Shown here in pieces: positions 24,281-33,016 of a DNA stretch of 33,016 nt. The stretch is taken from the NCBI GenBank assembly GCA_964652755.1, contig CAZZBP010000017.1:1-33016 (forward strand), in the 5' to 3' direction. The notes beneath the pieces are model-generated. The model ran no database searches. It was given only the letters and a program-made list of their open reading frames with translations, and was not told the origin of the DNA. Both the position numbers and the translations under genes were made by a program. Source of the stretch: UBA11795 sp964652755 (GTDB lineage Bacteria > Chloroflexota > Dehalococcoidia > Lucifugimonadales > UBA826). Positions within the stretch are counted from its first letter, which is position 1. Each line of letters opens with the position of its first letter.

Positions 24281-26341
24281 ATGCCTAATCGATTAACTAG
24301 GGAAACTAGCCCGTATCTTCTTCAACACGCTAATAATCCTGTTGACTGGTATCCCTGGGGAGAGGAGGCACTTGAGACCGCAAAGATTCGTAATCTGCCT
24401 ATTCTGCTGAGTGTAGGCTACAGTGCTTGTCACTGGTGCCATGTTATGGAGAAGGAATGTTTTGAGGATGAAACCATAGCTAGGCAAATGAATTCGGGAT
24501 TCGTGAACATTAAAGTTGACCGCGAAGAACGACCAGATATAGATGATATATATATGACGTCGGTTCAAGCCATGACAGGACAAGGCGGTTGGCCATTAAC
24601 CGTCTTCTTGACCCCTGAGGGGATCCCGTTTTTTGGCGGAACCTATTTCCCTCCCGTTGGTCGCGGCGGTCATCCGGGGTTTCCGCAGATTCTTGCTGCA
24701 ATTTCCGATGCCTATAAGAACCGGAAGGAGCAATTGGAGGATTCAGGAAAGCATGTAATCCACCACATTGAGCAATTAAGTGAGAAGGAAAATACACTTG
24801 ATAAACTGGATATCAGTGATCTTGACGCTGTCTATGAGACGTTGAAAAACCAGTTTGATTGGAAGTTCGGCGGATTTGGCGAACAAATCAAATTTCCTCA
24901 AGCGTTAGCGCTAGATTTTCTGTTGCGATATCACTATTCAAACTCTAATTCCCAGGCTTTGGAAATGGTGGAATTGTCATTGAAGAAAATGTATGCGGGC
25001 GGTATATATGATCATGTAGGAGGTGGCTTCCACAGATATTCCACTGACAAAGAATGGCTTGTGCCTCATTTCGAAAAGATGCTTTATGACAATGCATTGC
25101 TATCTCTTTTATACACTCATACCTTCCAGGTAACAGGGAACCCATTTTATAGAGAAGTTGCTTTAGATATCTACAGATATGTCGAAAGAGAGATGACGAG
25201 TAATGAAGGCTTGTTCTATTCATCACAAGACGCCGATTCGGAGGGAGAGGAGGGAATTTACTACACGTGGACCTTTAATGAAATTCTCAATCTTTTAGGA
25301 GACTCCAAAGACAAAGGTACAGACGCGGTTAGGAGGATTAACGCGTCGCGAAAAGGAAATTTTGGTGATCGGAACATAGTTCACCTAGGAAACTTGCAAG
25401 ACCAAGATACATTTTCAAGATTGAAGGATCCTTCATGGGTCGATGATATGGAGACACTTCGTAAGCATAGGGAAAGTCGGATCAGTCCGTTTAAGGATCG
25501 TAAGAATATAGTGTCTTGGAATTCACTCATGGTCCAGTCGTTGGCTGAAGGATATCTTGCTACAGGGGAGAATTTCCTAAAGCAAAGAGCAATACAAAAC
25601 ATAAAAACAATCCTAGAAGTAAAGAAAACTAACAATGGTCTTCCTAGGTCTTTTATCAATAATACAACAACAGGAACTGCATTTTTAGACGATTATGCAT
25701 ATCTTTCAAACGCTTGTATTTGTCTATATGAGATAACCTTTGATGAAGACTGGATTGTTGAAGCGAAAGCACTTGCTGACGAAATGATTCAATTCTTTTG
25801 GGATAGCCACCTAAGAAGGTTTTATGATGTATCTCTAGGTGCGGCAGACCTCGTGATACGGCCAAGCAATAATTACGACAACGTAATACCGAGCGGTATG
25901 TCCCAGGCGGTCACTGCACTCCAAAGAATTGACAGAATTTTAGGGGAAAACAAATATGGAAATATTATAATATCGACCCTCGGGTATATATCGAAGGATA
26001 GGGTATCTGCGGCAATGTCGCTGGGTTCTTTCTGGAGTGCTGCTCATTCTTTTCTAACTCAGCCCGTAGAGCTAGCACTTATTGCCTTCTCTGAACGAGA
26101 TTCGGCTGAGTTTCAGGCGATAATAGGAAATTTCTTTTTACCTAACCGCCTCTTTGCTGGTGTTATCGTTGTTGACCCAGATCGTCCCAAGACAAAAATT
26201 TGGGACTCTCCCCTACTTGCAGACAGGTTTCCGTCGGACTTACAAACTACGGCTTTCCTATGTGAAGGTTATAAGTGCCAATTGCCGGTTCGAAGCCCCG
26301 GAGAATTAAAACAACAAATATTGGCTTCGTTAGCCCAATAG
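24281..26341 (+). CDS. DUF255 thioredoxin-fold protein (YyaL/SPATA20 type)
   Basis: The 686-residue protein starts NRLTRETSPYLLQHANNPVDWYPWG, the standard opening of this family, followed by a thioredoxin-like domain with Cys-His-Trp-Cys (SACHWCHVMEKE), KVDREERPDID and GGWPLTVFLTP. The larger C-terminal part is of the six-hairpin glycosidase-like type, with DHVGGGFHRYSTD, PHFEKMLYDNA and SQDADSEGEEG. Family members are widespread, but their biochemical role is not settled to my knowledge; a redox or sugar-related role is only suggested by the folds. It stands in the middle of the polysaccharide locus, divergent from the cupin operon. Confidence 0.93.
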   Translation: MPNRLTRETSPYLLQHANNPVDWYPWGEEALETAKIRNLPILLSVGYSACHWCHVMEKECFEDETIARQMNSGFVNIKVDREERPDIDDIYMTSVQAMTGQGGWPLTVFLTPEGIPFFGGTYFPPVGRGGHPGFPQILAAISDAYKNRKEQLEDSGKHVIHHIEQLSEKENTLDKLDISDLDAVYETLKNQFDWKFGGFGEQIKFPQALALDFLLRYHYSNSNSQALEMVELSLKKMYAGGIYDHVGGGFHRYSTDKEWLVPHFEKMLYDNALLSLLYTHTFQVTGNPFYREVALDIYRYVEREMTSNEGLFYSSQDADSEGEEGIYYTWTFNEILNLLGDSKDKGTDAVRRINASRKGNFGDRNIVHLGNLQDQDTFSRLKDPSWVDDMETLRKHRESRISPFKDRKNIVSWNSLMVQSLAEGYLATGENFLKQRAIQNIKTILEVKKTNNGLPRSFINNTTTGTAFLDDYAYLSNACICLYEITFDEDWIVEAKALADEMIQFFWDSHLRRFYDVSLGAADLVIRPSNNYDNVIPSGMSQAVTALQRIDRILGENKYGNIIISTLGYISKDRVSAAMSLGSFWSAAHSFLTQPVELALIAFSERDSAEFQAIIGNFFLPNRLFAGVIVVDPDRPKTKIWDSPLLADRFPSDLQTTAFLCEGYKCQLPVRSPGELKQQILASLAQ

Positions 26342-26418
26342 AATCTTCAACATGATTTCTACCTACAAACCGTCGCCTGGAACTCGATTGAGTTAATAGT
26401 CTCAATAAAGGTCAATAT

Positions 26419-27675
26419 TTGGATCAGGCACGTAAACGGTCTTCTTTGCTCTTTTGCCTAATTATATTTTTAAGTGCACTTTTGATTAGAGCGGCCTTCC
26501 AAATCGCTATTTTTGGGTTAGATAGGCCCCTAGAAGGCGATGAGGGGATTTACTACGGCCGGGCGGTGGAGATTAGCTCGGCAGACTTTCTAGGCGATTC
26601 CCAGCGGCCACCACTCCTAGGAGCGCTGGTATCTGTCGTATACATCTTCACAGGTGAAAATGTTTTGGTTGGTAGACTAGCTAACATTGCTATTTCATCC
26701 TTAGCGTCCCCACTAATTTATGTTTTGATGCTATCGCTAGTTCATAGAGTTAAGTTTGCTATGCTAACTTCGATCGTTTGGACCATCTACCCGCCTAGCG
26801 TTTGGTATTCAGGAACTTTTCTTACAGAGTCTTTATCGTCGGTATTGGTACTTATTTTGGCTATATCCCTTTTAAGAATGACCAGGCATCGCAGCTGGAA
26901 ATCAACTGTATTTACTGGGATTTCACTTGGATTATTAGTGCTTAATAGGTCTCTCTATATATTCCTTCCTGTTGGAGTACTAATTTGTTTGATGGGATCA
27001 AATTTCTTTGAGAACAAATTCGAAAGATTAAAAATGCGAAGTGTCTGGATAAAATACACATGCCTGATCATTCTAACTTGGTTAGTATTATCTCCATGGA
27101 TTGTTCACAATTTGATCTTACTGGGCCATTTTGTCCCTCATAGCACTCAAGGCGGACAGGTGCTACTGTACAGCAACGGGAACTTAGAACATCCTGATGT
27201 TCAAGCAGGGAAATATGTGAAAGAGAATGGAAAAGTTGAGCGAGTTACGAATCTCGCTCAATTGGACGAATATAAAGCTGATCACTTGAAACGAAGTCAC
27301 GCCGTTGAGTCAATAAAATCAAATTGGTTTTTGTTGCCTAAACCGTTGGTTAACAGATTCAAGAATTTTTGGACCGCTAGACCAGACCCATATGACAATA
27401 ATTGGACCGTGAACGATTGGATTATGACATTGACTTGGGTACCTATTTTTGCGCTATTCTTGGTCGCTTTGTTCAAGAATCCGTTAAAAAACATGTGGCC
27501 TCTACTTCTGATAATAGGTTACGCATCCATCACCGTCTTACCCTTTTGGGGCATACCGCGTTTTAGGTTTCCTGTTGATTCTTTGGTGATAGTAATGGCT
27601 ACAACTGGAATTATCGCGTTATGTTCTGGAATCAATTTTGGAGTCCTGCAACGGGGAGAGGATAAGAATGGCTAA
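26419..27675 (+). CDS. Polytopic GT-C glycosyltransferase (family 39-like)
   Basis: The 418-residue protein has about ten hydrophobic segments starting at residue 10. After the first comes the acidic loop LEGDEGIYYGRA, where the Asp-Glu pair corresponds to the catalytic/metal motif of GT-C enzymes such as ArnT and protein mannosyltransferases. The C-terminal part has WGIPRFRFPVD, like the YG.PRYR.P motif of that group. Such enzymes use polyprenyl-phosphate sugars as donors at the outer side of the membrane. The start is TTG with AAAGG seven bases upstream. Its end overlaps the next SDR gene by eight bases. The sugar and acceptor are unknown. Confidence 0.82.
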   Translation: MDQARKRSSLLFCLIIFLSALLIRAAFQIAIFGLDRPLEGDEGIYYGRAVEISSADFLGDSQRPPLLGALVSVVYIFTGENVLVGRLANIAISSLASPLIYVLMLSLVHRVKFAMLTSIVWTIYPPSVWYSGTFLTESLSSVLVLILAISLLRMTRHRSWKSTVFTGISLGLLVLNRSLYIFLPVGVLICLMGSNFFENKFERLKMRSVWIKYTCLIILTWLVLSPWIVHNLILLGHFVPHSTQGGQVLLYSNGNLEHPDVQAGKYVKENGKVERVTNLAQLDEYKADHLKRSHAVESIKSNWFLLPKPLVNRFKNFWTARPDPYDNNWTVNDWIMTLTWVPIFALFLVALFKNPLKNMWPLLLIIGYASITVLPFWGIPRFRFPVDSLVIVMATTGIIALCSGINFGVLQRGEDKNG

Positions 27676-28633
27676 ATACGTAGTTACCGGAGCTGCTGGA
27701 TTTATAGGCAGCCGAGTATCAACTTCCTTGTTAACACAAGGGAATACTGTAATAGGCATCGATTGCCTTAATAATGCATATGATCCAAAAATGAAATTGT
27801 GGCGGCTATCAAATTTAAATGAATTTGACAAGTTTACTTTGCTGGAAAACGATATATCTGATTCCATACCTTCTTGGACCTCTAAATTCGAAGGAGCAGT
27901 AGCAGTTATACATTTAGCTGCGAGAGCTGGAGTTAGGCAATCAGTTCTAACCCCTGAGCTATATCTGACCGCCAACGTCAATGGAACTTTGCACGTATTA
28001 GAGGCGTGTCGCCAATATGACGTCAAGTCTTTTATTCTCGCATCCACCTCGAGCTTATACGGTGCTAGCAAGGAACAGCCGTATTCAGAAGAAAGCGAAT
28101 CCAGTAAAACCCTCTCACCATACGCAGCATCCAAAAAGGCAGCGGAGACATTAACGTATACATACCACCATCTTTATGGGTTGAATACTCAAATTTTAAG
28201 ATTTTTCACAGTCTATGGCCCTGCAGGTCGGCCTGATATGTCTATTTTCAAGTTCATACAATCCATCGTAGAAGAGAAGGGACTGACACTTTTCGGAGAC
28301 GGTGGAGAAAGAGACTTCACTTATGTTGATGACACGGCTGAGGGGGTAATCAGATCAATTGGGTTAAATGGCTATAACGTTATCAATTTAGGAAGTGATC
28401 GCCCTGTTAAGGTACAGAAAGTTATAGAAATAATTGAAAATGTGGTTGGCAAATCAGCGACTATCTCGGTTAAGAAAAGAGATCCCTCTGACGTTCTCTC
28501 CACTTGGGCCAATATTTCGCGAGCGAGAGAGCTTCTAAACTGGACGCCTCAAACGTCAATAGAAGACGGAATTAATTTAGCTATAGATTGGTATCTAGCT
28601 AATCGACAATGGGCAAGTCAAATTTTGAGTTAA
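27668..28633 (+). CDS. NAD-dependent SDR, UDP-glucuronate 4-epimerase-like
   Basis: A 321-residue extended SDR. It starts at ATG 27668 (MAKYVVTGAAGFIGSRV), preceded by a purine-rich GGAGAGGAT; a longer upstream start would overlap the previous gene needlessly. Motifs: HLAARAGVRQSV, STSSLYGAS, catalytic Tyr-Lys in SPYAASKKAAE, and FFTVYGPAGRPDMSIFKF, which is typical of UDP-glucuronate 4-epimerases (CapI/LpsL-like) making UDP-galacturonate. RDFTYVDDTAEGV and YNVINLGSDRPV complete the C-terminal half. It would supply an acidic sugar to the polymer. UDP-glucose 4-epimerase is less likely. Confidence 0.87.
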   Translation: MAKYVVTGAAGFIGSRVSTSLLTQGNTVIGIDCLNNAYDPKMKLWRLSNLNEFDKFTLLENDISDSIPSWTSKFEGAVAVIHLAARAGVRQSVLTPELYLTANVNGTLHVLEACRQYDVKSFILASTSSLYGASKEQPYSEESESSKTLSPYAASKKAAETLTYTYHHLYGLNTQILRFFTVYGPAGRPDMSIFKFIQSIVEEKGLTLFGDGGERDFTYVDDTAEGVIRSIGLNGYNVINLGSDRPVKVQKVIEIIENVVGKSATISVKKRDPSDVLSTWANISRARELLNWTPQTSIEDGINLAIDWYLANRQWASQILS

Positions 28634-28676
28634 ATGCTCACTATAAGTTTATTTGCCAATATTATTTTCATTTTGA

Positions 28677-29279
28677 ATGATAATGAATTCCTACAAAACC
28701 TTATTTGACCTGACAATATTAATCTGCTCACACGTGGTTTTAGCTCCCCTATTTGCCATCCTGTGGATCTTTATCCCCACGGCAATTTGGATTGAGGACA
28801 GAGGACCCATTTTTTACACGCAGAATCGCCTAGGAAAGAATGGGAAGTTGTTCAAACTGTATAAATTTAGATCCATGATTCCAAATGCAGAGAAAGGAAC
28901 TGGAGCAGTTTTAGCTGCTGAAAATGATCTGAGAGTAACTAAGGTTGGAAAATTCATACGAGAACGCGCTTTGGATGAACTTCCACAAGTGATCAACCTA
29001 TGGAAAGGTGATATAAGTCTAGTAGGCCCTCGCCCTGAGAGGCCGGAGTTGATGTGCGACATCGTAAGGGAACTACCTTCATATGTGGAACGCCTCATCG
29101 TCAAACCTGGTCTGACAGGCATTGCACAGGTGTATGGGCGTTATACCACAAACCCGCGACACAAGTTGATGTACGATCATATATATATTCGGAAGATGAA
29201 TCCGATTCTTGATATCAAACTACTCGTGTCTTCTGTTGTATTAACCTTGAAAGCAAAATGGCAACACGTACAAAGATAA
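28677..29279 (+). CDS. Initiating sugar-phosphate transferase (bacterial sugar transferase family)
   Basis: A 200-residue monotopic phosphoglycosyl transferase, the type that starts glycan synthesis by moving a sugar-1-phosphate onto undecaprenyl phosphate at the inner membrane face. One N-terminal hydrophobic helix (about residues 10-32) is followed by YTQNRLGKNGKLFKLYKFRS, the Asp-Glu catalytic pair in ALDELPQ, VGPRPERPE and KPGLTGIAQVYGR. It is the short PglC/WcaJ C-terminal-type domain without the extra N-terminal helices. It ends 17 bases from the stop of the convergent ligase-like gene. Confidence 0.93.
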   Translation: MIMNSYKTLFDLTILICSHVVLAPLFAILWIFIPTAIWIEDRGPIFYTQNRLGKNGKLFKLYKFRSMIPNAEKGTGAVLAAENDLRVTKVGKFIRERALDELPQVINLWKGDISLVGPRPERPELMCDIVRELPSYVERLIVKPGLTGIAQVYGRYTTNPRHKLMYDHIYIRKMNPILDIKLLVSSVVLTLKAKWQHVQR

Positions 29280-29296
29280 GAATCGATAGGGATTTT

Positions 29297-31306
29297 TTAT
29301 CTACCAAAGGCCTCGTTGAGTTTTACACTAAGCTCTCTTGCTAATTTGGCCTCCACAGTTCCGGGGGCTAATTCCTCAGTTTTGTCTACGAATTCATCCG
29401 CTTTATCCAGCCGATTCTGATCCTCTGTCGCGGACATTTGATAAAACCTGGCTAAAACATAAAAAATTCGCCAATTTTCTGGTTCTTGATTAATAGCTTT
29501 TACTGACTCTTTTTCAACTAACTCGTACGCCTCTTGCCTCGCTTGCAATGGATAATTCATCCATTCAGACGTAATGCTTTGCACCATAAGTAACCTAGGG
29601 TAATTCGCTAGCCCGGGTGCTGTTCTAACGGCATCCTCAAAGGCTTCTTTTCTCAAATCCCATATTTGATTAGGTATTCCCAGTTGTACCGTATGTTGGG
29701 CTGCGTTATATGGCTTAAGATTAAACCAGTAAATCGAAAACAACATAGCCCCTGCGGATAATACGAGGCATAGATAGATCGCGAACAAACGGTCTACCTT
29801 AAATCTTTGTGGAAGTAACGAAACTTTACCGTCGATCGAAACATTCTCAGCTGATTGATTGTCGGTTTGGTCCCAAGAGTCTCGGTTTATACAAACTAAT
29901 AAAGAAATTAAAACTATAAATTGAGAATACGTTGAAAGGGTGTCAAAAAGAAATAAATTTTGAGCAAAATAAGCACACAAAGCAGAGGCTATAAGTAGTA
30001 AAAATCCCTGTTCCGAGGCAGTTTTGTTCCGAATGCTTTTGATCACGGTCATGGCTGCAAGGACCCATATTGCCAAATACGTTCCAAGTCCCAAAATGCC
30101 TCTTGTGGTTAGTTCTTCGATTATTTTATTATGTGCTTGGTCGAATCGTTCTTTGACTGTTTCTGAGGCATCAAAATATCTTCCCCATGCAACTATGAAG
30201 TTTTCGGGTCCCCAACCCAATATGGGTTTGTCGAGGGAGGCTCTAAATCCTGCTTTCCAAGTATGCCATCGGCTAACAACAGATGGATCCTTAAGGTCTA
30301 AATTGACGAACCTGTTAGCCATTGGATGAATTTTTGCAATAGTCTGTATGGCTTCTGATTCTCTGAAACCGAGAAACGCTGTTAAAACTATTGCAAAGGC
30401 GAATAGAAACGAAAGACTTACTTTCCTAATTGATTCTATATGTCCCTTAATTAGATAGACTAAGGACGCGAACAGAAGGGCTATAACCAACCCTATGATC
30501 GCTCCTCTAGTGCCGCTCAGAACCAAGGCTATCATGTTGACGACAAGTGCAGAGCCCCAAAGCACCCTCCACAAGGTTAGGCGGTTCAACTGTATGCTTG
30601 GAGATTGATTTCTGCTACGTCTTCGGCGTGCTCTTGTTCTGATATTAGTTGAAACTGGATGTCGATTCTCCTTTGTTAAATTTAGTCCGACCGATGAGCA
30701 AATTAAGGCGGTTGCTATAAATACATTGGCTACCGAGAATGCTCCTACATATGTAGCATTCCCTAGAGTTGACTCAATTCTCCCGCTGGAGGGGTTTATA
30801 GGGAACAGGGAAACGAATGAATCTAAACCTGCGTATTGTGCAATTCCTAGTAAACAGACCAATATACTGACCGTAAGGTTGATACTCAGAAGCAATTTCC
30901 AATGGTCAAACGTCCGAAAAAGACTGATTAACATTAAGGAAAAAACGAACCAATGTATTAAATCCAACAATCCTTGCATGCGCTCATAAGTTGACCAAAA
31001 GCTCGCATTGAAACTGACTCCAAAAATGGCAGAAACTATGGACACTAATATGTATATCGCCATAGCAATGAGAATGAGGTTTTTCGGCAGCCTGAATTCT
31101 CTAGAAGTAACTATAATAGGTAGCCATAAGATAAAGGCCAGCTCTATCATAATCCTTGAATAAACTGCTTTTCCGACTACAAAAGGAAAAAATGTGGAAG
31201 TGCTTACAATCAAGGGCATGAAAAGTACCCCTAGAAGCAGTAAACGCGTTAATACCACTGTTAATAGGACTAACCGGTGACTAGTAAACGAGACGGATTG
31301 AGTCAT
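29297..31306 (-). CDS. O-antigen ligase/polymerase-like membrane protein with C-terminal helical repeats
   Basis: The 669-residue protein has many hydrophobic segments (roughly residues 10-470), the conserved central loop with SGTRGAIIGL and the Wzy_C-type outer loop ending in GWGPENFIVAWGRYFD with ERFDQAHNKIIEELTTRGILG. That His and Gly pattern is the hallmark of O-antigen ligases (WaaL) and related polymerases. The soluble C-terminus (about 530-669) looks like TPR helices (NWRIFYVLARFYQ and KADEFVDKTEELAPGTVEAK). It may polymerise or attach the glycan made by the cluster, at the outer membrane face. WaaL, Wzy and protein-glycan ligase roles cannot be told apart by sequence. Confidence 0.86.
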   Translation of the reverse strand: MTQSVSFTSHRLVLLTVVLTRLLLLGVLFMPLIVSTSTFFPFVVGKAVYSRIMIELAFILWLPIIVTSREFRLPKNLILIAMAIYILVSIVSAIFGVSFNASFWSTYERMQGLLDLIHWFVFSLMLISLFRTFDHWKLLLSINLTVSILVCLLGIAQYAGLDSFVSLFPINPSSGRIESTLGNATYVGAFSVANVFIATALICSSVGLNLTKENRHPVSTNIRTRARRRRSRNQSPSIQLNRLTLWRVLWGSALVVNMIALVLSGTRGAIIGLVIALLFASLVYLIKGHIESIRKVSLSFLFAFAIVLTAFLGFRESEAIQTIAKIHPMANRFVNLDLKDPSVVSRWHTWKAGFRASLDKPILGWGPENFIVAWGRYFDASETVKERFDQAHNKIIEELTTRGILGLGTYLAIWVLAAMTVIKSIRNKTASEQGFLLLIASALCAYFAQNLFLFDTLSTYSQFIVLISLLVCINRDSWDQTDNQSAENVSIDGKVSLLPQRFKVDRLFAIYLCLVLSAGAMLFSIYWFNLKPYNAAQHTVQLGIPNQIWDLRKEAFEDAVRTAPGLANYPRLLMVQSITSEWMNYPLQARQEAYELVEKESVKAINQEPENWRIFYVLARFYQMSATEDQNRLDKADEFVDKTEELAPGTVEAKLARELSVKLNEAFGR

Positions 31307-31645
31307 AATTCATCCAAATCCACGATTTCAAGATCCTGAGATTGTTTCAAGACAATGCTAGGAATTATAGGCTCTCTTATAAGCAAAGTTCTTCGCCTTA
31401 GGGAACCGAGTTAGATTTCACTATAAGATGATCAACTTCCGGACCCAAAACTTGGGCAGTAAAAAAGTGATAATTATCTTCTCCGTCAATATGTCGATTG
31501 TTCACAGTGATTGATGAGATAATTAAATTCAGAGTAAACGAAATTTGACACTATGTAACCACGGTTGTAAGGATGAATAATTGGTCAATTTTTTTCGCCC
31601 CAAGCCTAACAGGACCCTATACCTCATTTTGGCTAAAAAATTTTC
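31307..31645. other. Intergenic stretch between divergent ligase-like and dehydrogenase genes
   Basis: These 339 AT-rich bases lie between two divergent starts and hold no convincing gene. A perfect TTGACA at 31545-31550 points toward the dehydrogenase but has no good -10 box at normal spacing, so no promoter is claimed. No repeat or RNA signature was recognised. Confidence 0.5.
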
Positions 31646-32992
31646 ATGTCGAGAATGTATTTGAGTAAGTATTCTAGACTCAAAAAAAAATTTGAAGAAA
31701 AGGAAGCAAGGATAGGCGTGATCGGACTAGGCTACGTAGGACTTCCCCTTGCAGTTATGTTTGCTGAAGCAGGGTTCAAAGTTTTTGGTGTGGATATTTC
31801 CTCGCAGAAAATCGAATCTTTGAACAATGGAGTCTCTCATGTAGACGATGTAAAAGATCAAAATCTATTAGATCTTATGGAAGGTAGCAGCGGAAATAAA
31901 ATTTGTTTTACGGACGACTATAGTGTCCTCAAATATTGCGATGGGATAGTGATTTGCGTTCCGACTCCCCTAAGTAAGACAGGGAATCCTGATATGAGAT
32001 ATATTCGAGATGTGGGTGAAAATATTTCTGAGAATATGTCAGCCGGCACCTTAATAATTCTCGAAAGTACTGTTTACCCTGGAGCTACTCAGGAAATGTT
32101 TTTGCCACTCATCGAAGCAAGAATAGAAGACGACTTAGTTATTGGGGAGAATGTTTTTGTGGCATTTTCTCCAGAAAGAATAGATCCTGGTAGAAATGAT
32201 TGGAATTTAAAAACTACGCCTAAAGATATAGGAGGTGTTACCAATCGTTGTACAGATTTGGCAGTAGAGCTATATGGGGCGGCCTTAAACACGGTTGTAC
32301 CGGTATCGAGTACAAGAACCGCGGAGATGGTTAAACTGCTCGAGAACACTTTCCGTGCCACAAATATAGCGCTGGCCAACGAGCTGGCAATAATTTGTGA
32401 TCGACTCAACATAGATGTTTGGGAGGTTATAGATGCTGCAAGTACAAAACCCTTTGGATTTATGCCATTTTATCCCGGTCCAGGAATAGGGGGCCATTGC
32501 ATACCTATAGATCCACAATATCTTTCATGGAAAATGAAACAGTTGGACTACGATGCAAGATTTATTTCATTAGCTGAAGAGGTAAATTCATCGATGCCTT
32601 CATTTGTGTTGGAAAAATCCCAAAAGGCACTTGTTGCAAAAGGAAAAACATTAAGTAGTTCAAAAATTATTGTTCTGGGAGTTACTTATAAACCTAATAT
32701 TGCGGACATAAGGGAATCGCCTGCACTAGATATAATAAAACTGTTGATCGAAGAGGGTTGTGAAGTCCTATATAACGACCCGTACGTGCAGGAATTGGAG
32801 CTTGAAGTGGGTCATAACCTTCGTTCCATAGAAATAACATCAAGGAATCTTGCACGGATAGATGTTGCCGTTATTGTTTCGGATCACTCTTCATATGATT
32901 TTGAATACATATCTACATGCGTTGGTCTCATAGTAGATTCACGTAACGCAACACGAGGATTGAGTCTCAGTTTCGAGGTTGTAAAGATTTAG
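31646..32992 (+). CDS. UDP-N-acetyl-hexosamine 6-dehydrogenase (WbpA/WecC family)
   Basis: A 448-residue nucleotide-sugar dehydrogenase that oxidises C6 of a UDP-sugar to the uronic acid in two NAD-dependent steps. It has the N-terminal Rossmann motif IGVIGLGYVGLPLAVMF (from residue 23), VPTPLSKTGNPDM, ESTVYPGATQ, FSPERIDPG, and the catalytic Cys285 in PGPGIGGHCIPIDP. The C-terminal NAD part has GVTYKPNIADIRESPAL. The FGFMPFYPGPGIGGHCIP wording is closer to UDP-GlcNAc/ManNAc dehydrogenases than to UDP-glucose dehydrogenase. The ATG at 31646 has no clear ribosome binding site; another ATG at 31655 is possible. The gene is complete and stops 24 bases from the window end. Confidence 0.92.
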   Translation: MSRMYLSKYSRLKKKFEEKEARIGVIGLGYVGLPLAVMFAEAGFKVFGVDISSQKIESLNNGVSHVDDVKDQNLLDLMEGSSGNKICFTDDYSVLKYCDGIVICVPTPLSKTGNPDMRYIRDVGENISENMSAGTLIILESTVYPGATQEMFLPLIEARIEDDLVIGENVFVAFSPERIDPGRNDWNLKTTPKDIGGVTNRCTDLAVELYGAALNTVVPVSSTRTAEMVKLLENTFRATNIALANELAIICDRLNIDVWEVIDAASTKPFGFMPFYPGPGIGGHCIPIDPQYLSWKMKQLDYDARFISLAEEVNSSMPSFVLEKSQKALVAKGKTLSSSKIIVLGVTYKPNIADIRESPALDIIKLLIEEGCEVLYNDPYVQELELEVGHNLRSIEITSRNLARIDVAVIVSDHSSYDFEYISTCVGLIVDSRNATRGLSLSFEVVKI

Positions 32993-33016
32993 GTGCGTTT
33001 TGCGACTAATTGATGT

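Noticed and set aside
31545..31581. Promoter for the UDP-HexNAc dehydrogenase
   Set aside because: The TTGACA is perfect, but at 17 bases the next hexamer is TAAGGA, and AATAAT is 25 bases away.
1..33016. Signs of a mobile element, phage or CRISPR array
   Set aside because: No transposase, integrase, terminal repeats, tRNA attachment site or regularly spaced repeats were recognised.

Overview
The window looks like a scaffold from an uncultured bacterium, most plausibly a Chloroflexota lineage near SAR202/Dehalococcoidia. This is inferred from gene content and order (DapL-type diaminopimelate synthesis, archaeal-type phosphoglycerate mutase in a pgk-apgM-tpiA run, hflX after dapL, DUF3105 within purine genes) and not from any marker search. 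The sequence is moderately AT-rich. A run of ten Ns at 1517-1526 shows it was assembled by scaffolding. Genes are densely packed, many overlap by 1-8 bases, and GTG and TTG starts are common. No rRNA, tRNA, CRISPR array or insertion sequence was recognised.

Region 1 (1-6586): the 3' part of hisB converges on a minus-strand purine operon read guaA, purD, purB, purC, a DUF3105 membrane protein and purS. The purC coding sequence is cut by the N gap, but its C-terminus is readable beyond it. Together these genes cover several steps from phosphoribosylamine to IMP, plus GMP synthesis. PurL and PurQ are not in the window.

Region 2 (6640-15757, plus strand): housekeeping genes follow one another: a TsaC/Sua5-type tRNA threonylcarbamoylation factor, a divergent polyprenyl synthase homologue, pgk, apgM, tpiA, miaA, dapF, dapL and hflX. 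The reading frames of tsaC and hflX both extend upstream into conserved sequence that has no ATG/GTG/TTG, and both place a good ribosome binding site before an ATT or ATC codon.

Region 3 (15826-19612): a minus-strand two-domain protein combines a winged-helix-like N-terminus with a degenerate TIR/nucleotide-binding-like C-terminus. It is divergent from a lipoprotein CtpA-type S41 protease followed by smpB. Behind smpB are overlapping inverted repeats, a small helix-turn-helix protein with its own near-consensus promoter, and about 440 bases without a recognisable gene.

Region 4 (19613-32992): a surface-polysaccharide locus. One minus-strand operon (cupin, sugar C-methyltransferase, UXS-like SDR, Gfo/Idh/MocA oxidoreductase, GT2) suggests synthesis of a modified, probably C-methylated sugar. 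A plus-strand set (GT-C transferase, UDP-glucuronate 4-epimerase-like SDR, initiating phosphoglycosyl transferase), an O-antigen-ligase/polymerase-like protein and a UDP-HexNAc dehydrogenase could start, extend and polymerise a glycan on undecaprenyl phosphate. A DUF255 thioredoxin-fold protein sits in the middle of this locus. No flippase or chain-length regulator is visible.
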